64,000 bases of DNA from Kocuria rosea subsp. polaris. GTDB taxonomy: Bacteria > Actinomycetota > Actinomycetes > Actinomycetales > Micrococcaceae. The notes beneath the pieces are model-generated. The model worked only from the letters and a program-made list of their open reading frames with translations, did not search any database and had not been told where the DNA came from. A program made the translations under genes and the position numbers. The stretch lies in contig MLDA01000014.1 in NCBI GenBank assembly GCA_023896275.1, positions 1 to 64,000 on the forward strand, given 5' to 3'. Positions 8,969 to 17,329 of the stretch are shown in pieces (within the stretch, counting starts at the first letter, position 1; each line of letters starts with the position of its first letter).

Positions 8969-9143
8969 GTCTCACCTCCGGAAGATGCCGGCCGGACGCC
9001 GACGGAAGACTAGTAGGAACGACAACGGCGGGGCCGTGCTCGGCCCACGGGCCGCCCCGTGTGGATAGTCTGGCACACGCGCGCCGGGCGCGGCCCTCCT
9101 CGCGCGGCGACTCCGCGCTGGGAGAACACGCCCCGTCGCGCGC

Positions 9144-9854
9144 CTACGCGCGGCGGTACTCGAGCAGCAGCTCGCCATCCTCGTGCAGGACGTGCTGCAG
9201 CCGCATCGGTCGCAGCACGCTCTCGCCCCCGGCCGCGATGCGCGTCGCGTCCGAACCAGCAAGCAGCGGGGAGAGCGTCAGGCAGAGCGAGTCGACGGCG
9301 TCGGCCGCGATGAAGGAGCCGAGCACGTGCGGCCCGCCTTCGGAATGGATCATGTCCAGCCCGCGGCCGGCCAGGTAGTCGATCACCGCGCGCGGCTGCA
9401 CGGTCGCGCCCAGCGGCACGACGTCGGAAACCTCACCCAGGCGCGCGTTCGCCGAGTCGGCCGCCGCGGCGTCCGTCGTCAGCAGGATCGGCCGGACCGG
9501 GGCGCGCGTGAAGAACTCGGAGCCGGGGTCGAGATCCAGGCTCCCGCTCACGACGGCGAGCTGAGGGTGCGCCGCCTTGCCGCGGGCGATGCGCCACTGT
9601 TGGGCGGCCGCGTCGAGCAGCTCGCCGCCGTAGCCCTCGGCCCGGATCGTGCCCGCGCCGATCAGCACGACGTCGGCCCAGCGGCGTATCAGCGCGAACG
9701 CCCGTTTGTCCGCGTCGCCGCCGATCGCGGCTGAGACGCCGTCGTGGGTGGCCGCGCCGTCGATGGTCGAGACGAAGTTGAACCGCACGAACGTCCCGCC
9801 GGGCGGCGCGTACGCCGCCAGAAGGTCTTCGTCGTTCATTCTGCTCTGTTGCAC
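9144..9854 (-). CDS. RibD C-terminal-type pyrimidine reductase family protein
   Basis: 236 aa. The RibD-C/dihydrofolate-reductase-like fold is shown by NFVSTIDGAATHDG near the N-terminus, GAGTIRAEGYGG in the middle and HSEGGPHVLGSFI at about 165-180. In RibD this domain reduces the ribosylaminopyrimidine in riboflavin synthesis; stand-alone actinobacterial members have no proven substrate. GTG start with AGGAG 6 nt upstream, only 9 nt after the folP stop, so it is co-transcribed with folP. That pairing suggests pterin or flavin metabolism, but this is inference. Confidence 0.82.
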   Translation of the reverse strand: MQQSRMNDEDLLAAYAPPGGTFVRFNFVSTIDGAATHDGVSAAIGGDADKRAFALIRRWADVVLIGAGTIRAEGYGGELLDAAAQQWRIARGKAAHPQLAVVSGSLDLDPGSEFFTRAPVRPILLTTDAAAADSANARLGEVSDVVPLGATVQPRAVIDYLAGRGLDMIHSEGGPHVLGSFIAADAVDSLCLTLSPLLAGSDATRIAAGGESVLRPMRLQHVLHEDGELLLEYRRA

Positions 9855-9863
9855 GGTGCGCTC

Positions 9864-10787
9864 CTAGGTTCCGGCCGGACGGCCGTGGGCGGGCTCGTTG
9901 ACGTCCGACATGTTGTGTCTGAGGTAGGCCGGCTCGCGCCAGCCCATGGCCGCCTCGATGAGGCGCATGGCCTGCACGGACTCGGCGACGTGGTGCATAC
10001 GCACGATCCGGGCGCCGTTTAGCGCGCACATCGACGCCGCTGCGAGGGACCCGGCGGCGCGCTCCTGCTTGGGCAGGTCCAGCGTCTCGCCGATGAAGTC
10101 CTTGTTGGACACCGCGGCGAGGGCCGGGTAGCCGAGCGAAGCGATCTCGGAGAACCGCCGCGTGATTTCCAGGGTGTGCAGGGTGTTCTTGTTGAGGTCG
10201 TGGCCCGGGTCGATGATGATCTTCTCCGGCGAGATCCCCGCGTCGAGGGCGACGTCGATGCGGCGGCGCAGGAAGTCCGCGACCTCACCGGCGACGTCGT
10301 CGTATTCGGGGCGGGCGAAGTTCGTGCGCGGCGCGGCGAGCGAGTGCGTGAGCACCACGTGCACGCCGGACTCCGCCACCACCCGGGCGAGCCCCGGGTA
10401 GGCGAGCCCGGTCGTGTCGTTGATGACGTCCGCGCCCGCGCCGATGGCGGCCTCGGCGACCTGAGGCAGGAACGTATCCGCGGAGATCACGACGTCGGAC
10501 GCCGCACGCACCGCGCGGATCACCGGCACCACGCGCTCCGCCTCCTCCGCGGCGCTCAGCGGCGGCCCCGGGGCGAACGGGACGCCGCCGATGTCCACCC
10601 AGTCGGCGCCGGCGTCCACTGCGTCCTGGGCCGCGCGCACGGCCGCGTCGAGCGCGAAGTTCGCGCCGCCGTCGTAGAAGCTGTCGGGGGTGCGGTTGAC
10701 GATCGCCATGACGGCGATACGCCGCGAGAAATCGATGCTCCGGTGCGCAAACCGGTGCACAGGGTGAATCAGCTCCGGCTCGAACAT
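9864..10787 (-). CDS. folP: dihydropteroate synthase
   Basis: 307 aa. Condenses 6-hydroxymethyl-dihydropterin diphosphate with p-aminobenzoate in folate synthesis, and is the sulfonamide target. Motifs: MAIVNRTPDSFYDGG (pterin/diphosphate loop), GADWVDIGG, INDTTG and DPGHDLNKN. The open frame extends upstream, but the ATG at 10787 gives the family's usual N-terminus and has AAAGGAG about 12 nt upstream. It could be the FolP2-like paralogue rather than the main enzyme: no other folate gene is adjacent, and several signature residues differ from the textbook form (GGVPFAPG rather than GGESTRPG). Confidence 0.85.
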   Translation of the reverse strand: MFEPELIHPVHRFAHRSIDFSRRIAVMAIVNRTPDSFYDGGANFALDAAVRAAQDAVDAGADWVDIGGVPFAPGPPLSAAEEAERVVPVIRAVRAASDVVISADTFLPQVAEAAIGAGADVINDTTGLAYPGLARVVAESGVHVVLTHSLAAPRTNFARPEYDDVAGEVADFLRRRIDVALDAGISPEKIIIDPGHDLNKNTLHTLEITRRFSEIASLGYPALAAVSNKDFIGETLDLPKQERAAGSLAAASMCALNGARIVRMHHVAESVQAMRLIEAAMGWREPAYLRHNMSDVNEPAHGRPAGT

Positions 10788-10883
10788 GGCGCAGCTCAGC
10801 TCCTTTTGGTTGATCACCTCATTACTATCAGGTCGCGCGCCGTCAACCGCCGCGCGCACGTGCGGCGCGCCCGGCGAAGGATC

Positions 10884-10889
10884 TAGGCT
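10884..10889 (+). promoter_or_regulatory. -10 box of a leaderless transcript
   Basis: TAGGCT, 6 nt before the ATG at 10896, with no Shine-Dalgarno in between. Confidence 0.6.
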
Positions 10890-10895
10890 GGTGCA

Positions 10896-11711
10896 ATGCC
10901 CCTGACTTTCGCCGGATCGGCGGCCGGCGCGTGGATCGCCGACGCACGCTCCTCCGCCACTCACCCTGAAGCGCACCCGACCGCCGCCTCGCAGCTGCCC
11001 GGGACCTTCGAAGCCTACGCGCGCCTCTTCCACCCCGCTGTCGACTTCGACGGGCGCCCCGTGCGCTGGGCGAGCATCGCCTCAGCGCGCTCGGCCCGCC
11101 TGCACCCGGCGGCCCAGTTCGCCAACGTCGCCGCGATCGACGAGTCCGGATTCGCGCTCGCCGAGGACGCTTGGGAGGGTGACCCGCCGCGCACCGACGG
11201 CCTGCCGCTCGGTGACCTCGCGGGCCTCGCCGACGTCATCGCCGCGCATACTCAGGCCCAGCGCGTCTACCTCGCCCTGTGGACGGGCTACGCCTTCGCG
11301 GCGGGAGAGAACGACGGCGCCAAAGTCGCCTTGACCCGTGCCGAACGCGAGGACGTGCTCACGCTGGGCGACGGCGGATATCAGGACTACTGGGTGTTCT
11401 CCGGCACACTGGCGGACGTGCGCAATCCCGTCTGGGCTGAGTCCGAGCGCAGCAGCGAACGCCGCGCGCCGGACATGGCCTGGCCCGAGGACCGGAGCTG
11501 GTTCGTCAGTACCGAGCTCTACGAGGACTCCACGGTCATCGGCGGCAGCGCCGAGCTCATCGCCGCCGTCGTCTCCGCCGCGACCGGGGACGATGCGCGT
11601 TTCGAGGCGCTCGCCGTGGACCCCGCGACGCGGCTCGACGAATACGGCGACACCCTGAACGTCCTGCCCGAGCTGCCCCTGGTGCCCGAGGAGGAGGACC
11701 TCGAGGACTAG
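10896..11711 (+). CDS. conserved hypothetical protein
   Basis: 271 aa, not recognised. It is soluble, acidic, with a strongly acidic C-terminus (PEEEDLED), several Trp residues and no signal peptide or membrane helix. The frame has normal high-G+C codon use and starts at an ATG with a leaderless-type -10 box. It is divergent from folP and precedes iscS. No catalytic motif stands out; ALWTGYAFAAG and YQDYWVFSG look like core strands. Confidence 0.75.
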   Translation: MPLTFAGSAAGAWIADARSSATHPEAHPTAASQLPGTFEAYARLFHPAVDFDGRPVRWASIASARSARLHPAAQFANVAAIDESGFALAEDAWEGDPPRTDGLPLGDLAGLADVIAAHTQAQRVYLALWTGYAFAAGENDGAKVALTRAEREDVLTLGDGGYQDYWVFSGTLADVRNPVWAESERSSERRAPDMAWPEDRSWFVSTELYEDSTVIGGSAELIAAVVSAATGDDARFEALAVDPATRLDEYGDTLNVLPELPLVPEEEDLED

Positions 11712-11771
11712 CTGGGTGCTCCGGGACGAGCCAGCCCCGCCGGTGCCCGGTGCGGGCGATGGACGCGGGGC

Positions 11772-11777
11772 TAGAAT
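11772..11777 (+). promoter_or_regulatory. putative -10 box for iscS-mnmA
   Basis: TAGAAT inside the upstream extension of the iscS reading frame. It argues that translation starts downstream, at 11807 or 11822, and not at the first in-frame codons near 11750. Confidence 0.5.
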
Positions 11778-11821
11778 GGAAAGGCCGAATCCCCGATCCC
11801 CTTGAGGTGTCAGCAGTCCCC

Positions 11822-13060
11822 GTGAGAACCTCCGCGCCCGTCTACCTCGACCACGCGGCGACGACCCCGATGGCGCCCGCCGCGCTCGAGGCGATGACGG
11901 CCGAGCTCGCCCGCACCGGAAACCCGTCGTCCCTGCACGGGGCGGGCCGTCGCGCCCACCGCGTGGTGGAGAACGCGCGCGAGGCGCTCGCCGCGGCCGC
12001 CGGGGCGCACCCGACCGAGGTCGTGTTCACCTCCGGGGGGACCGAGGCCGACAACCTGGCCGTCAAGGGCCTGTTCTGGTCCCGCCGGGATGCGGATCCG
12101 CGTCGCGTCAAGATCTTCGCCTCCAGCGTCGAGCACCACGCGGTCCTCGACGCCGTCGAATGGCTCGAGGCGCACGAGGGCGCTGAAGCGTGCTGGATCC
12201 CCGTCGACGAGCTCGGTCGCATCGATCTTCAGTGGCTGCGCGCCGAACTGGCGGCCGACCCCGGCGCGGTTGCCCTGGTGACCTGCATGTGGGCCAACAA
12301 CGAGGTCGGGACGGTCCAGCCCATCGCCGACGTCGTGCGCATCGCCGACGAGTTCTCCATCCCGGTGCACTGCGATGCCGTTCAGGCGTTCGCCGCGGTC
12401 CCGGTCGACTTCGCCGGAACCGGCCTGGCGACGATGGCCGTCAGCGGCCACAAGATCGGCGGCCCCGTCGGGATCGGCGCGCTCTTTGTTCGCCGCGACG
12501 TCGTGCTCACGCCCGTCATGCACGGCGGCGGCCACGAGCGTGCGATGCGCTCGGGCACACTGAACGCGGCCGCGGCGGCGGGATTCGCGGCGGCGGCGAG
12601 CGACGCCGTCGTTCATCTCGAGACGGAGGCCGAGCGGCTGGCGACGCTGCGTGACCGCCTGATCGCCGGCGTCGCGCAGGCGGCGCCCGAGGCGGCTCTC
12701 TCGGGGCCCGCCGACCCCGATCGCGCGGGGAGCCGGCTGCCCGGCAACGCCCACTTCATGTTTCCCGGGTGCGAGGGGGACTCCCTGCTGTTCGTCCTGG
12801 ACATGCTCGGCGTGCAATCCTCGACGGGTAGCGCGTGCACTGCGGGGGTACCCCGGCCGAGCCACGTGCTGCTGGCCATGGGGCGCACCGAGGAGCAGGC
12901 GCGCGGCGCCCAGCGTTTCACGCTCGGGCATACGACGACGGCCGCCGACGTTGACATCCTCGTCGACGCGATCGGCGAGGCCTACGCGCGTGCCGGCAAG
13001 GCGGGCATGGCCGGCAAACAGAGCAGCATCCAGACAGCAGGAACGGGATTGAACTCATGA
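11822..13060 (+). CDS. iscS: cysteine desulfurase (NifS/IscS family)
   Basis: 412 aa PLP enzyme that moves sulfur from cysteine to an active-site cysteine. [13 protein letters not shown] opens the fold; the PLP lysine is K211 (SGHK) and the persulfide cysteine is C339 ([10 protein letters not shown]), counted from the GTG at 11822. Other in-frame starts are GTG 11807 and GTG 11750; I prefer 11822 because a -10 box lies at 11772 and homologues begin close to [10 protein letters not shown]. It ends overlapping the mnmA start (ATGA), so its sulfur most likely feeds tRNA thiolation. Confidence 0.93.
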   Translation: MRTSAPVYLDHAATTPMAPAALEAMTAELARTGNPSSLHGAGRRAHRVVENAREALAAAAGAHPTEVVFTSGGTEADNLAVKGLFWSRRDADPRRVKIFASSVEHHAVLDAVEWLEAHEGAEACWIPVDELGRIDLQWLRAELAADPGAVALVTCMWANNEVGTVQPIADVVRIADEFSIPVHCDAVQAFAAVPVDFAGTGLATMAVSGHKIGGPVGIGALFVRRDVVLTPVMHGGGHERAMRSGTLNAAAAAGFAAAASDAVVHLETEAERLATLRDRLIAGVAQAAPEAALSGPADPDRAGSRLPGNAHFMFPGCEGDSLLFVLDMLGVQSSTGSACTAGVPRPSHVLLAMGRTEEQARGAQRFTLGHTTTAADVDILVDAIGEAYARAGKAGMAGKQSSIQTAGTGLNS

Positions 13061-14202
13061 AGGTCTTGGCAGCAATGAGCGGCGGGGTCGATTCGGCGGT
13101 CGCCGCGGCGCGCGCGGTCGACGCCGGGCACGACGTCGTCGGTGTGCACCTGGCGCTCTCCCGCATGCCCGGCACCCTGCGCACCGGCAGCCGCGGCTGC
13201 TGCACCGTTGAGGATTCGAACGACGCGTGGCGCGCCGCCGACCAGCTCGGCATCCCGTATTACGTGTGGGACTTCTCCGAGCGGTTCAAGGAGGACGTGG
13301 TCGACGACTTCGTCGCCGAGTACGCGGCGGGCCGCACCCCGAACCCGTGTATGCGCTGCAACGAGCGCATCAAGTTCGCCGCCTTGCTGGAGAAGGCGCT
13401 CGCGCTCGGGTTCGACGCGGTCTGCACCGGGCACTACGCCAAGGTCATCGAACACGATGACGGTTCCCGCGAGCTGCACCGCGCGGCCGACTGGGCCAAG
13501 GACCAGTCCTACGTGCTCGGGGTCTTGACCCACGAGCAGCTCAAGCATTCCTACTTCCCGCTCGCGGACACCCCGTCGAAGGCGGAGGTGCGCAAGGAAG
13601 CGGCAGCGCGCGGCTTCACCGTCGCCAACAAGCCGGACAGCCACGACATCTGCTTCATCCCCGATGGGGACACCCGCGGCTGGCTCGAGGAGCGCATCGA
13701 GATGACCGAGGGCGACATCGTCGACCACGAGGGCAACGATCTCGGCAAGCACCCTGGCGCCAACGCGTTCACCGTCGGCCAGCGCCGCGGGCTGAAGATC
13801 GGCAAGCCGGCCGCGGACGGCAAGCCGCGCTTCGTGCTCGAAATCCGCCCGAAGGAGAACAAGGTCGTGGTGGGCCCGCAAGACCTGCTCGAGGTTGACC
13901 GCCTGCGCGGGATCAAGATCAGCTGGGCGGGCCTGCCGCTGCCGGCGGCCGAGGCCGGCGACGAGTTCGAGTGCATGGTCCAGGTCCGCGCCCACGCGGA
14001 CCCGGTCCCGGCGCGCGCGTTCGTCACGCCGGAGACGGAGGACGACGACGTCGCCACCGAGCTCGTGGTCGATCTCGAGGGGCCGCTTCGTGGAGTCGCC
14101 CCCGGTCAGACCATGGTCCTGTACCAGGGCACACGCGTGCTCGGGCAGGCCACGATCAACTCCGCGCGTAGCCGGCAGTGGGACCCCACCGCCGTTTCGT
14201 AG
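13057..14202 (+). CDS. mnmA: tRNA-specific 2-thiouridylase MnmA
   Basis: 381 aa. Makes 2-thiouridine at wobble position 34 of Lys, Glu and Gln tRNAs, using ATP and persulfide sulfur. The PP-loop [10 protein letters not shown] is at 8-17, the first catalytic cysteine is C98 (NPCMRCN) and the second is C199 (HDICFI). The start overlaps the iscS stop by 4 nt, which couples sulfur donor and thiolase. The stop codon TAG forms the first bases of part of the -10 box of the next gene. Confidence 0.97.
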   Translation: MKVLAAMSGGVDSAVAAARAVDAGHDVVGVHLALSRMPGTLRTGSRGCCTVEDSNDAWRAADQLGIPYYVWDFSERFKEDVVDDFVAEYAAGRTPNPCMRCNERIKFAALLEKALALGFDAVCTGHYAKVIEHDDGSRELHRAADWAKDQSYVLGVLTHEQLKHSYFPLADTPSKAEVRKEAAARGFTVANKPDSHDICFIPDGDTRGWLEERIEMTEGDIVDHEGNDLGKHPGANAFTVGQRRGLKIGKPAADGKPRFVLEIRPKENKVVVGPQDLLEVDRLRGIKISWAGLPLPAAEAGDEFECMVQVRAHADPVPARAFVTPETEDDDVATELVVDLEGPLRGVAPGQTMVLYQGTRVLGQATINSARSRQWDPTAVS

Positions 14203-14205
14203 ACT
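14200..14205 (+). promoter_or_regulatory. -10 box overlapping the mnmA stop codon
   Basis: TAGACT, 6 nt before the ATG at 14212. Its first three bases are the mnmA TAG stop (14200-14202). It would allow leaderless expression of the protease gene independent of mnmA. Confidence 0.5.
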
Positions 14206-14211
14206 GGCGGT

Positions 14212-15210
14212 ATGGAAACACAGGATCGGAAGACCGGGGCCAGACAGATCGGCGACGTCGTCGCATTCGCCGCCATCGCCTGCGGGCTCGCCTGGCTCGT
14301 TGCGCTGCCGCTGTGGCTCGGCAACGGCCTGGCGGAGCCCTCCTTCCCGCTCGTCGCGCTCGCCATGATGTTCACCCCGGCAGTCGCCGCCGTCGCACTG
14401 GGATGGTGGGGTCTGCGGAGCGGAGCGAGGCACAACGACGGCGGGCGCCAGGGCCGACCCGGTCGAGCCACCGCGAGGGCGATGCTCAGCCGGCTGGGCC
14501 TGACCACGCCGATGCGCGACTCCGGACACCGGCGGCCGCGGACCCGGTTGGTCGGCTTCCTGGTGCTCGCGTGGCTGTTGCCGTCCGTGCTGATGCTCGG
14601 CGGGCTCGGCATTGCGGCGATGGCGGGCGTCTATCCGGCGGACTTCGCGGGCCTGAGCGGTCTGCGCGAATTGATGCGCCAGCAGTCCGAGGCGCTCGGG
14701 GTGGCGATGCCCGAGATTCCGGGCGCGATCCTCATCGTCGGCCAGCTGGTCAACGTCCTGCTCGGCGCCCTCATCAACGCTGTGCCGGCGCTGGGGGAGG
14801 AGCTGGGGTGGCGCGGTTGGCTCGTTCCCCGTCTCGCGCGGTTCGGTCCGGTCGGCGTCGTCGTGATTTCAGGTGTGCTCTGGGGTGTCTGGCACGCGCC
14901 GCTGGTCTTGCTCGGCTACAACTACCCGGATCTGCCCGGCGGGTGGGGCGTGATGGCGATGTGCGGGCTGACCGTCTCCTTCGGTGCCGTGCTCGCGTGG
15001 ATACGTCTGAGCAGCGACAGCGTGTGGCCGGCGGCGCTGTTTCATGGGTCGCTCAACGCGGCAGCGGGTCTCAGCGTCGTCTTTGCGCGGCCCGAGGCCC
15101 TGTCGAGCCTGCAGGTGCCGCCGACGGGCTGGACGGGTTGGATCCTGCCGCTCGTGTTGGGAAGCGCAGCGCTCGCGCTGTGGTGGCGCGCCGCCCAGCG
15201 GACTCGCTAA
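14212..15210 (+). CDS. CPBP-family intramembrane metalloprotease
   Basis: 332 aa with about seven or eight membrane helices. The CPBP (CAAX protease/bacteriocin-processing, Abi) motifs are present: E196-E197 with R201 (EELGWRG), a WHAP motif (WGVWHAPLVLLGY) and FHGSLNA. These supply the metal ligands and catalytic glutamate. Bacterial members act in peptide processing, bacteriocin immunity or unknown envelope roles; nothing nearby points to a substrate. No Shine-Dalgarno is seen; a -10 box ends 6 nt before the ATG. Confidence 0.88.
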   Translation: METQDRKTGARQIGDVVAFAAIACGLAWLVALPLWLGNGLAEPSFPLVALAMMFTPAVAAVALGWWGLRSGARHNDGGRQGRPGRATARAMLSRLGLTTPMRDSGHRRPRTRLVGFLVLAWLLPSVLMLGGLGIAAMAGVYPADFAGLSGLRELMRQQSEALGVAMPEIPGAILIVGQLVNVLLGALINAVPALGEELGWRGWLVPRLARFGPVGVVVISGVLWGVWHAPLVLLGYNYPDLPGGWGVMAMCGLTVSFGAVLAWIRLSSDSVWPAALFHGSLNAAAGLSVVFARPEALSSLQVPPTGWTGWILPLVLGSAALALWWRAAQRTR

Positions 15211-15314
15211 ACGGGGCACAGCCGCGACCGGCACGGCAGCGGCAGGACTACACGCGGAGAGAACTTCCGTCACGAGGGTGAGAGGTCACTCACATGTTTG
15301 AGTGCCCGCGGTTG

Positions 15315-15686
15315 CTAGGCGGGGTCGCCAGGCTCGTCGACAATGCCGTTGAGTCGAGTGCCAACTTCTTCGTATTCACATCGCACGAGCCCCGGCCCAG
15401 TCGGGGGCAGGTCGCGGGTTGGGTGAGACGCGCAATAGAGGAAGTCGAATTCCGGCCACCACTTCTTCGGGCGGACCGCCTCTGTGAAGCCGCAGACCGT
15501 GCACGTCAGGTGAAGCCAGACGGGACGTTTGCCGCGACGGTTCGCCCTGGACTGCACCAGCCACGCCGGCGGGTCGGCGAGTATCGCCTGAAGATCGGAC
15601 TCGGAGAGCCGCGCCGGAAGATCGTGGCGCTTGGCCATTTCGAGCGGAATGTCCAGGGCGATGGCGGCGTCTCGGCGGGTCAGCAT
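15315..15686 (-). CDS. small conserved protein with Cys pairs, putative zinc binder
   Basis: 123 aa, unknown function. The N-terminal 40 residues (MLTRRDAAIALDIPLEMAKRHDLP...LSESDLQAI) look like a small helix-turn-helix-like segment. The second half has CTVCGF and CASH, a plausible zinc site, around a Trp-rich KKWWPEFDFLYC segment. The ATG at 15686 has no ribosome site but TATGCT lies 8 nt upstream on the minus strand. The plus-strand reading frame here is a shadow. It converges on the CPBP gene and diverges from chorismate mutase. Confidence 0.7.
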   Translation of the reverse strand: MLTRRDAAIALDIPLEMAKRHDLPARLSESDLQAILADPPAWLVQSRANRRGKRPVWLHLTCTVCGFTEAVRPKKWWPEFDFLYCASHPTRDLPPTGPGLVRCEYEEVGTRLNGIVDEPGDPA

Positions 15687-15694
15687 AGCTTGCC

Positions 15695-15700
15695 AGCATA
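15695..15700 (-). promoter_or_regulatory. putative -10 box, leaderless type
   Basis: TATGCT on the minus strand, 8 nt before the ATG at 15686. Confidence 0.4.
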
Positions 15701-15835
15701 GCCGCAAAATCTGTAGGACGCTGATTCGGGTGGCGACTGCGGCCGATAGCCCGGGCCGCCGACGGCGGTGCTGGGATCGCCCGGCGGCGTCGAAACAGTC
15801 GGGTCGGCAGCGGGCGTCGCGAAGGGGTCGGCCAC

Positions 15836-15841
15836 TAGACT
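15836..15841 (+). promoter_or_regulatory. -10 box of a leaderless chorismate mutase transcript
   Basis: TAGACT ends 7 nt before the ATG at 15849, with no Shine-Dalgarno. Confidence 0.6.
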
Positions 15842-15848
15842 GTTCGGC

Positions 15849-16253
15849 ATGAGCGATACGCAGTCGGCGTCGACAGAAGACGCCCAACCGGACGGCCCAC
15901 ACAGTGGCGACTACGACCCCCGGGCGAGCTCCCTGCGGGGCGAGGTCGAACAGGCCGTCATGGATGAACTGCTGGCCGTGCGCGGCAGTATCGACAACAT
16001 CGACGCGACGTTGGTGTATCTGCTCGCCGAACGATTCAAAGCCACCCAAAGGGTCGGCCATCTCAAGGCCGTGCACCGGCTCCCGGCGGGCGACCCGGGC
16101 CGGGAGGCAGCGCAAATCGACCGCCTGCGACGTCTCGCCGAGGATGCCCAACTCGATCCTGCCTTCGCGGAGAAATTCTTGAACTTCATCATCTCCGAAG
16201 TCATCCGGCACCATGAGGCCATCTCTCGATCGCATGCGGCGAAGGACGCGTAG
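15849..16253 (+). CDS. chorismate mutase (AroQ class)
   Basis: 134 aa, three long helices of the AroQ fold: RGSIDNIDATLVYLLAERFKATQRVGHLKA, then DRLRRLAEDAQLDPAFAEKFLNFIISEVIRHHEA. Conserved basic residues for chorismate binding (R before GSID, K of FKATQ, and the RVGHLK lysine) are in place. It converts chorismate to prephenate for Phe and Tyr synthesis. The frame is open upstream, but ATG 15849 gives the usual length and sits just after a -10 box. In relatives the enzyme is often activated by complex formation with DAHP synthase; that gene is not here. Confidence 0.9.
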   Translation: MSDTQSASTEDAQPDGPHSGDYDPRASSLRGEVEQAVMDELLAVRGSIDNIDATLVYLLAERFKATQRVGHLKAVHRLPAGDPGREAAQIDRLRRLAEDAQLDPAFAEKFLNFIISEVIRHHEAISRSHAAKDA

Positions 16254-16257
16254 CCGA

Positions 16258-16263
16258 TACGCT
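16258..16263 (+). promoter_or_regulatory. -10 box, leaderless type
   Basis: TACGCT, 7 nt before the ATG at 16271. It lies just after the chorismate mutase stop codon. Confidence 0.5.
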
Positions 16264-16270
16264 GGGAGTC

Positions 16271-17329
16271 ATGTCTGAAGAGCTGAGAACGGCGGGCCCG
16301 GCTGCTGTCCGCGTGACCGCGCACGGCCCGATGGCCGGCCTCGATCCCGTCGAATCAACCCGCGTCGTGCGGGGCGAGCTCGGTCTTCCCCACCTGCCGC
16401 ACCTTGTCGAGCTGCCCGAGCGCGGCGTCGGTGCCGACGCGGTGGGTCGGGCGGTCGCGATCCTTGCCGAGCTCACCGCCGAGGTGCGGCCGTACGGGTG
16501 GCGTCTGACCCCGCGGTCGGGCCACGAAGCCCGGCGCGCGGTCAGCCTCCTGAAGACCGACATCAATGTTCTCGGTGATGTCATCGGCACCGAAGAAGCC
16601 CCCGGAGACGAACTGAAAGTTCGGGTCCGCGGTCCGCTCTCGCTCGCCAGGGACCTTTACCTGCCGTCTGGGGAGCGGGCGCTGCGAGATCACGGAGCCC
16701 GCCGCGACCTCGCGGATTCGTTGTCCGTCGGGCTGGCCGAGCACATCGCCGCCACACGGCGGGCTGGGCCCCAGCGCGTGACGGTCCACCTCGACGAACC
16801 CGGACTGACCGAGGTTCTGGAAGGCACGGTCCCCACAGCCAGCGGCTACCGAACACTTCGCTCAGTGCCACGGCAGGAGCTGATCCAGGCGTTGCGCGGC
16901 GTGACCGAAGCGGCCCGCGCTGCCGGTGCTGCCGCCGTCGTGCTCGGCACCGACGCGGAGGCGCGTTCGTTTGGCGCAATCGCCGAGGCGCTCGAGGCGA
17001 GCGGCATCGACTCGCTCGCCGTGCCTGCGCACCGGCTCGACGTCCAGGCGTGGGAGACCCTGGCCGGGCTCATCGAGAGCGGGACGGGCCTCTGGCTGGG
17101 ACTGCTCGACGTGGCCGCGCCCTACGCTGAGCTGCCGGGCGTGACCGCGTGTGTCGAGCAGGTGCGACGGCCCTGGCGGGGGCTGGGGCTGACGGACGCC
17201 CAGCTCTCTTCCGTTACCTTAATGCCGTCGGAGGGGTTCGACGGCGTCGCCCCGGAAGCCGTCCGGGCGGTCCTGCGTCGCCTCCAGCAGACGGCCGATG
17301 CGCTGAGCCAGGTCGCCGTCGACTCCTAG
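16271..17329 (+). CDS. MetE-fold protein without zinc-ligand cysteines
   Basis: 352 aa, resembling the C-terminal barrel of cobalamin-independent methionine synthase (like Rv3015c, which lies near iscS-trmU in Mycobacterium). The KVRVRGPLSLARDLYLPSGERAL and TVHLDEPGLTEVLEG segments fit the barrel. However the protein has a single cysteine (GVTACVEQ) and no HxC motif, so the zinc site that activates homocysteine in MetE is missing. A methionine synthase role is therefore doubtful and the true function is unknown. It ends in a 4-nt overlap with the converging membrane protein gene. Confidence 0.75.
   Translation: MSEELRTAGPAAVRVTAHGPMAGLDPVESTRVVRGELGLPHLPHLVELPERGVGADAVGRAVAILAELTAEVRPYGWRLTPRSGHEARRAVSLLKTDINVLGDVIGTEEAPGDELKVRVRGPLSLARDLYLPSGERALRDHGARRDLADSLSVGLAEHIAATRRAGPQRVTVHLDEPGLTEVLEGTVPTASGYRTLRSVPRQELIQALRGVTEAARAAGAAAVVLGTDAEARSFGAIAEALEASGIDSLAVPAHRLDVQAWETLAGLIESGTGLWLGLLDVAAPYAELPGVTACVEQVRRPWRGLGLTDAQLSSVTLMPSEGFDGVAPEAVRAVLRRLQQTADALSQVAVDS

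Noticed and set aside
9020-9110. Imperfect G+C-rich hairpin between the reductase and J-domain genes
   Set aside because: Pairing is broken by several mismatches and there is no T-run, so I do not call a terminator.
12982-14529. A 515-codon minus-strand frame over mnmA
   Set aside because: Shadow of mnmA and the protease gene, low-complexity Arg/Ala/Val-rich translation.
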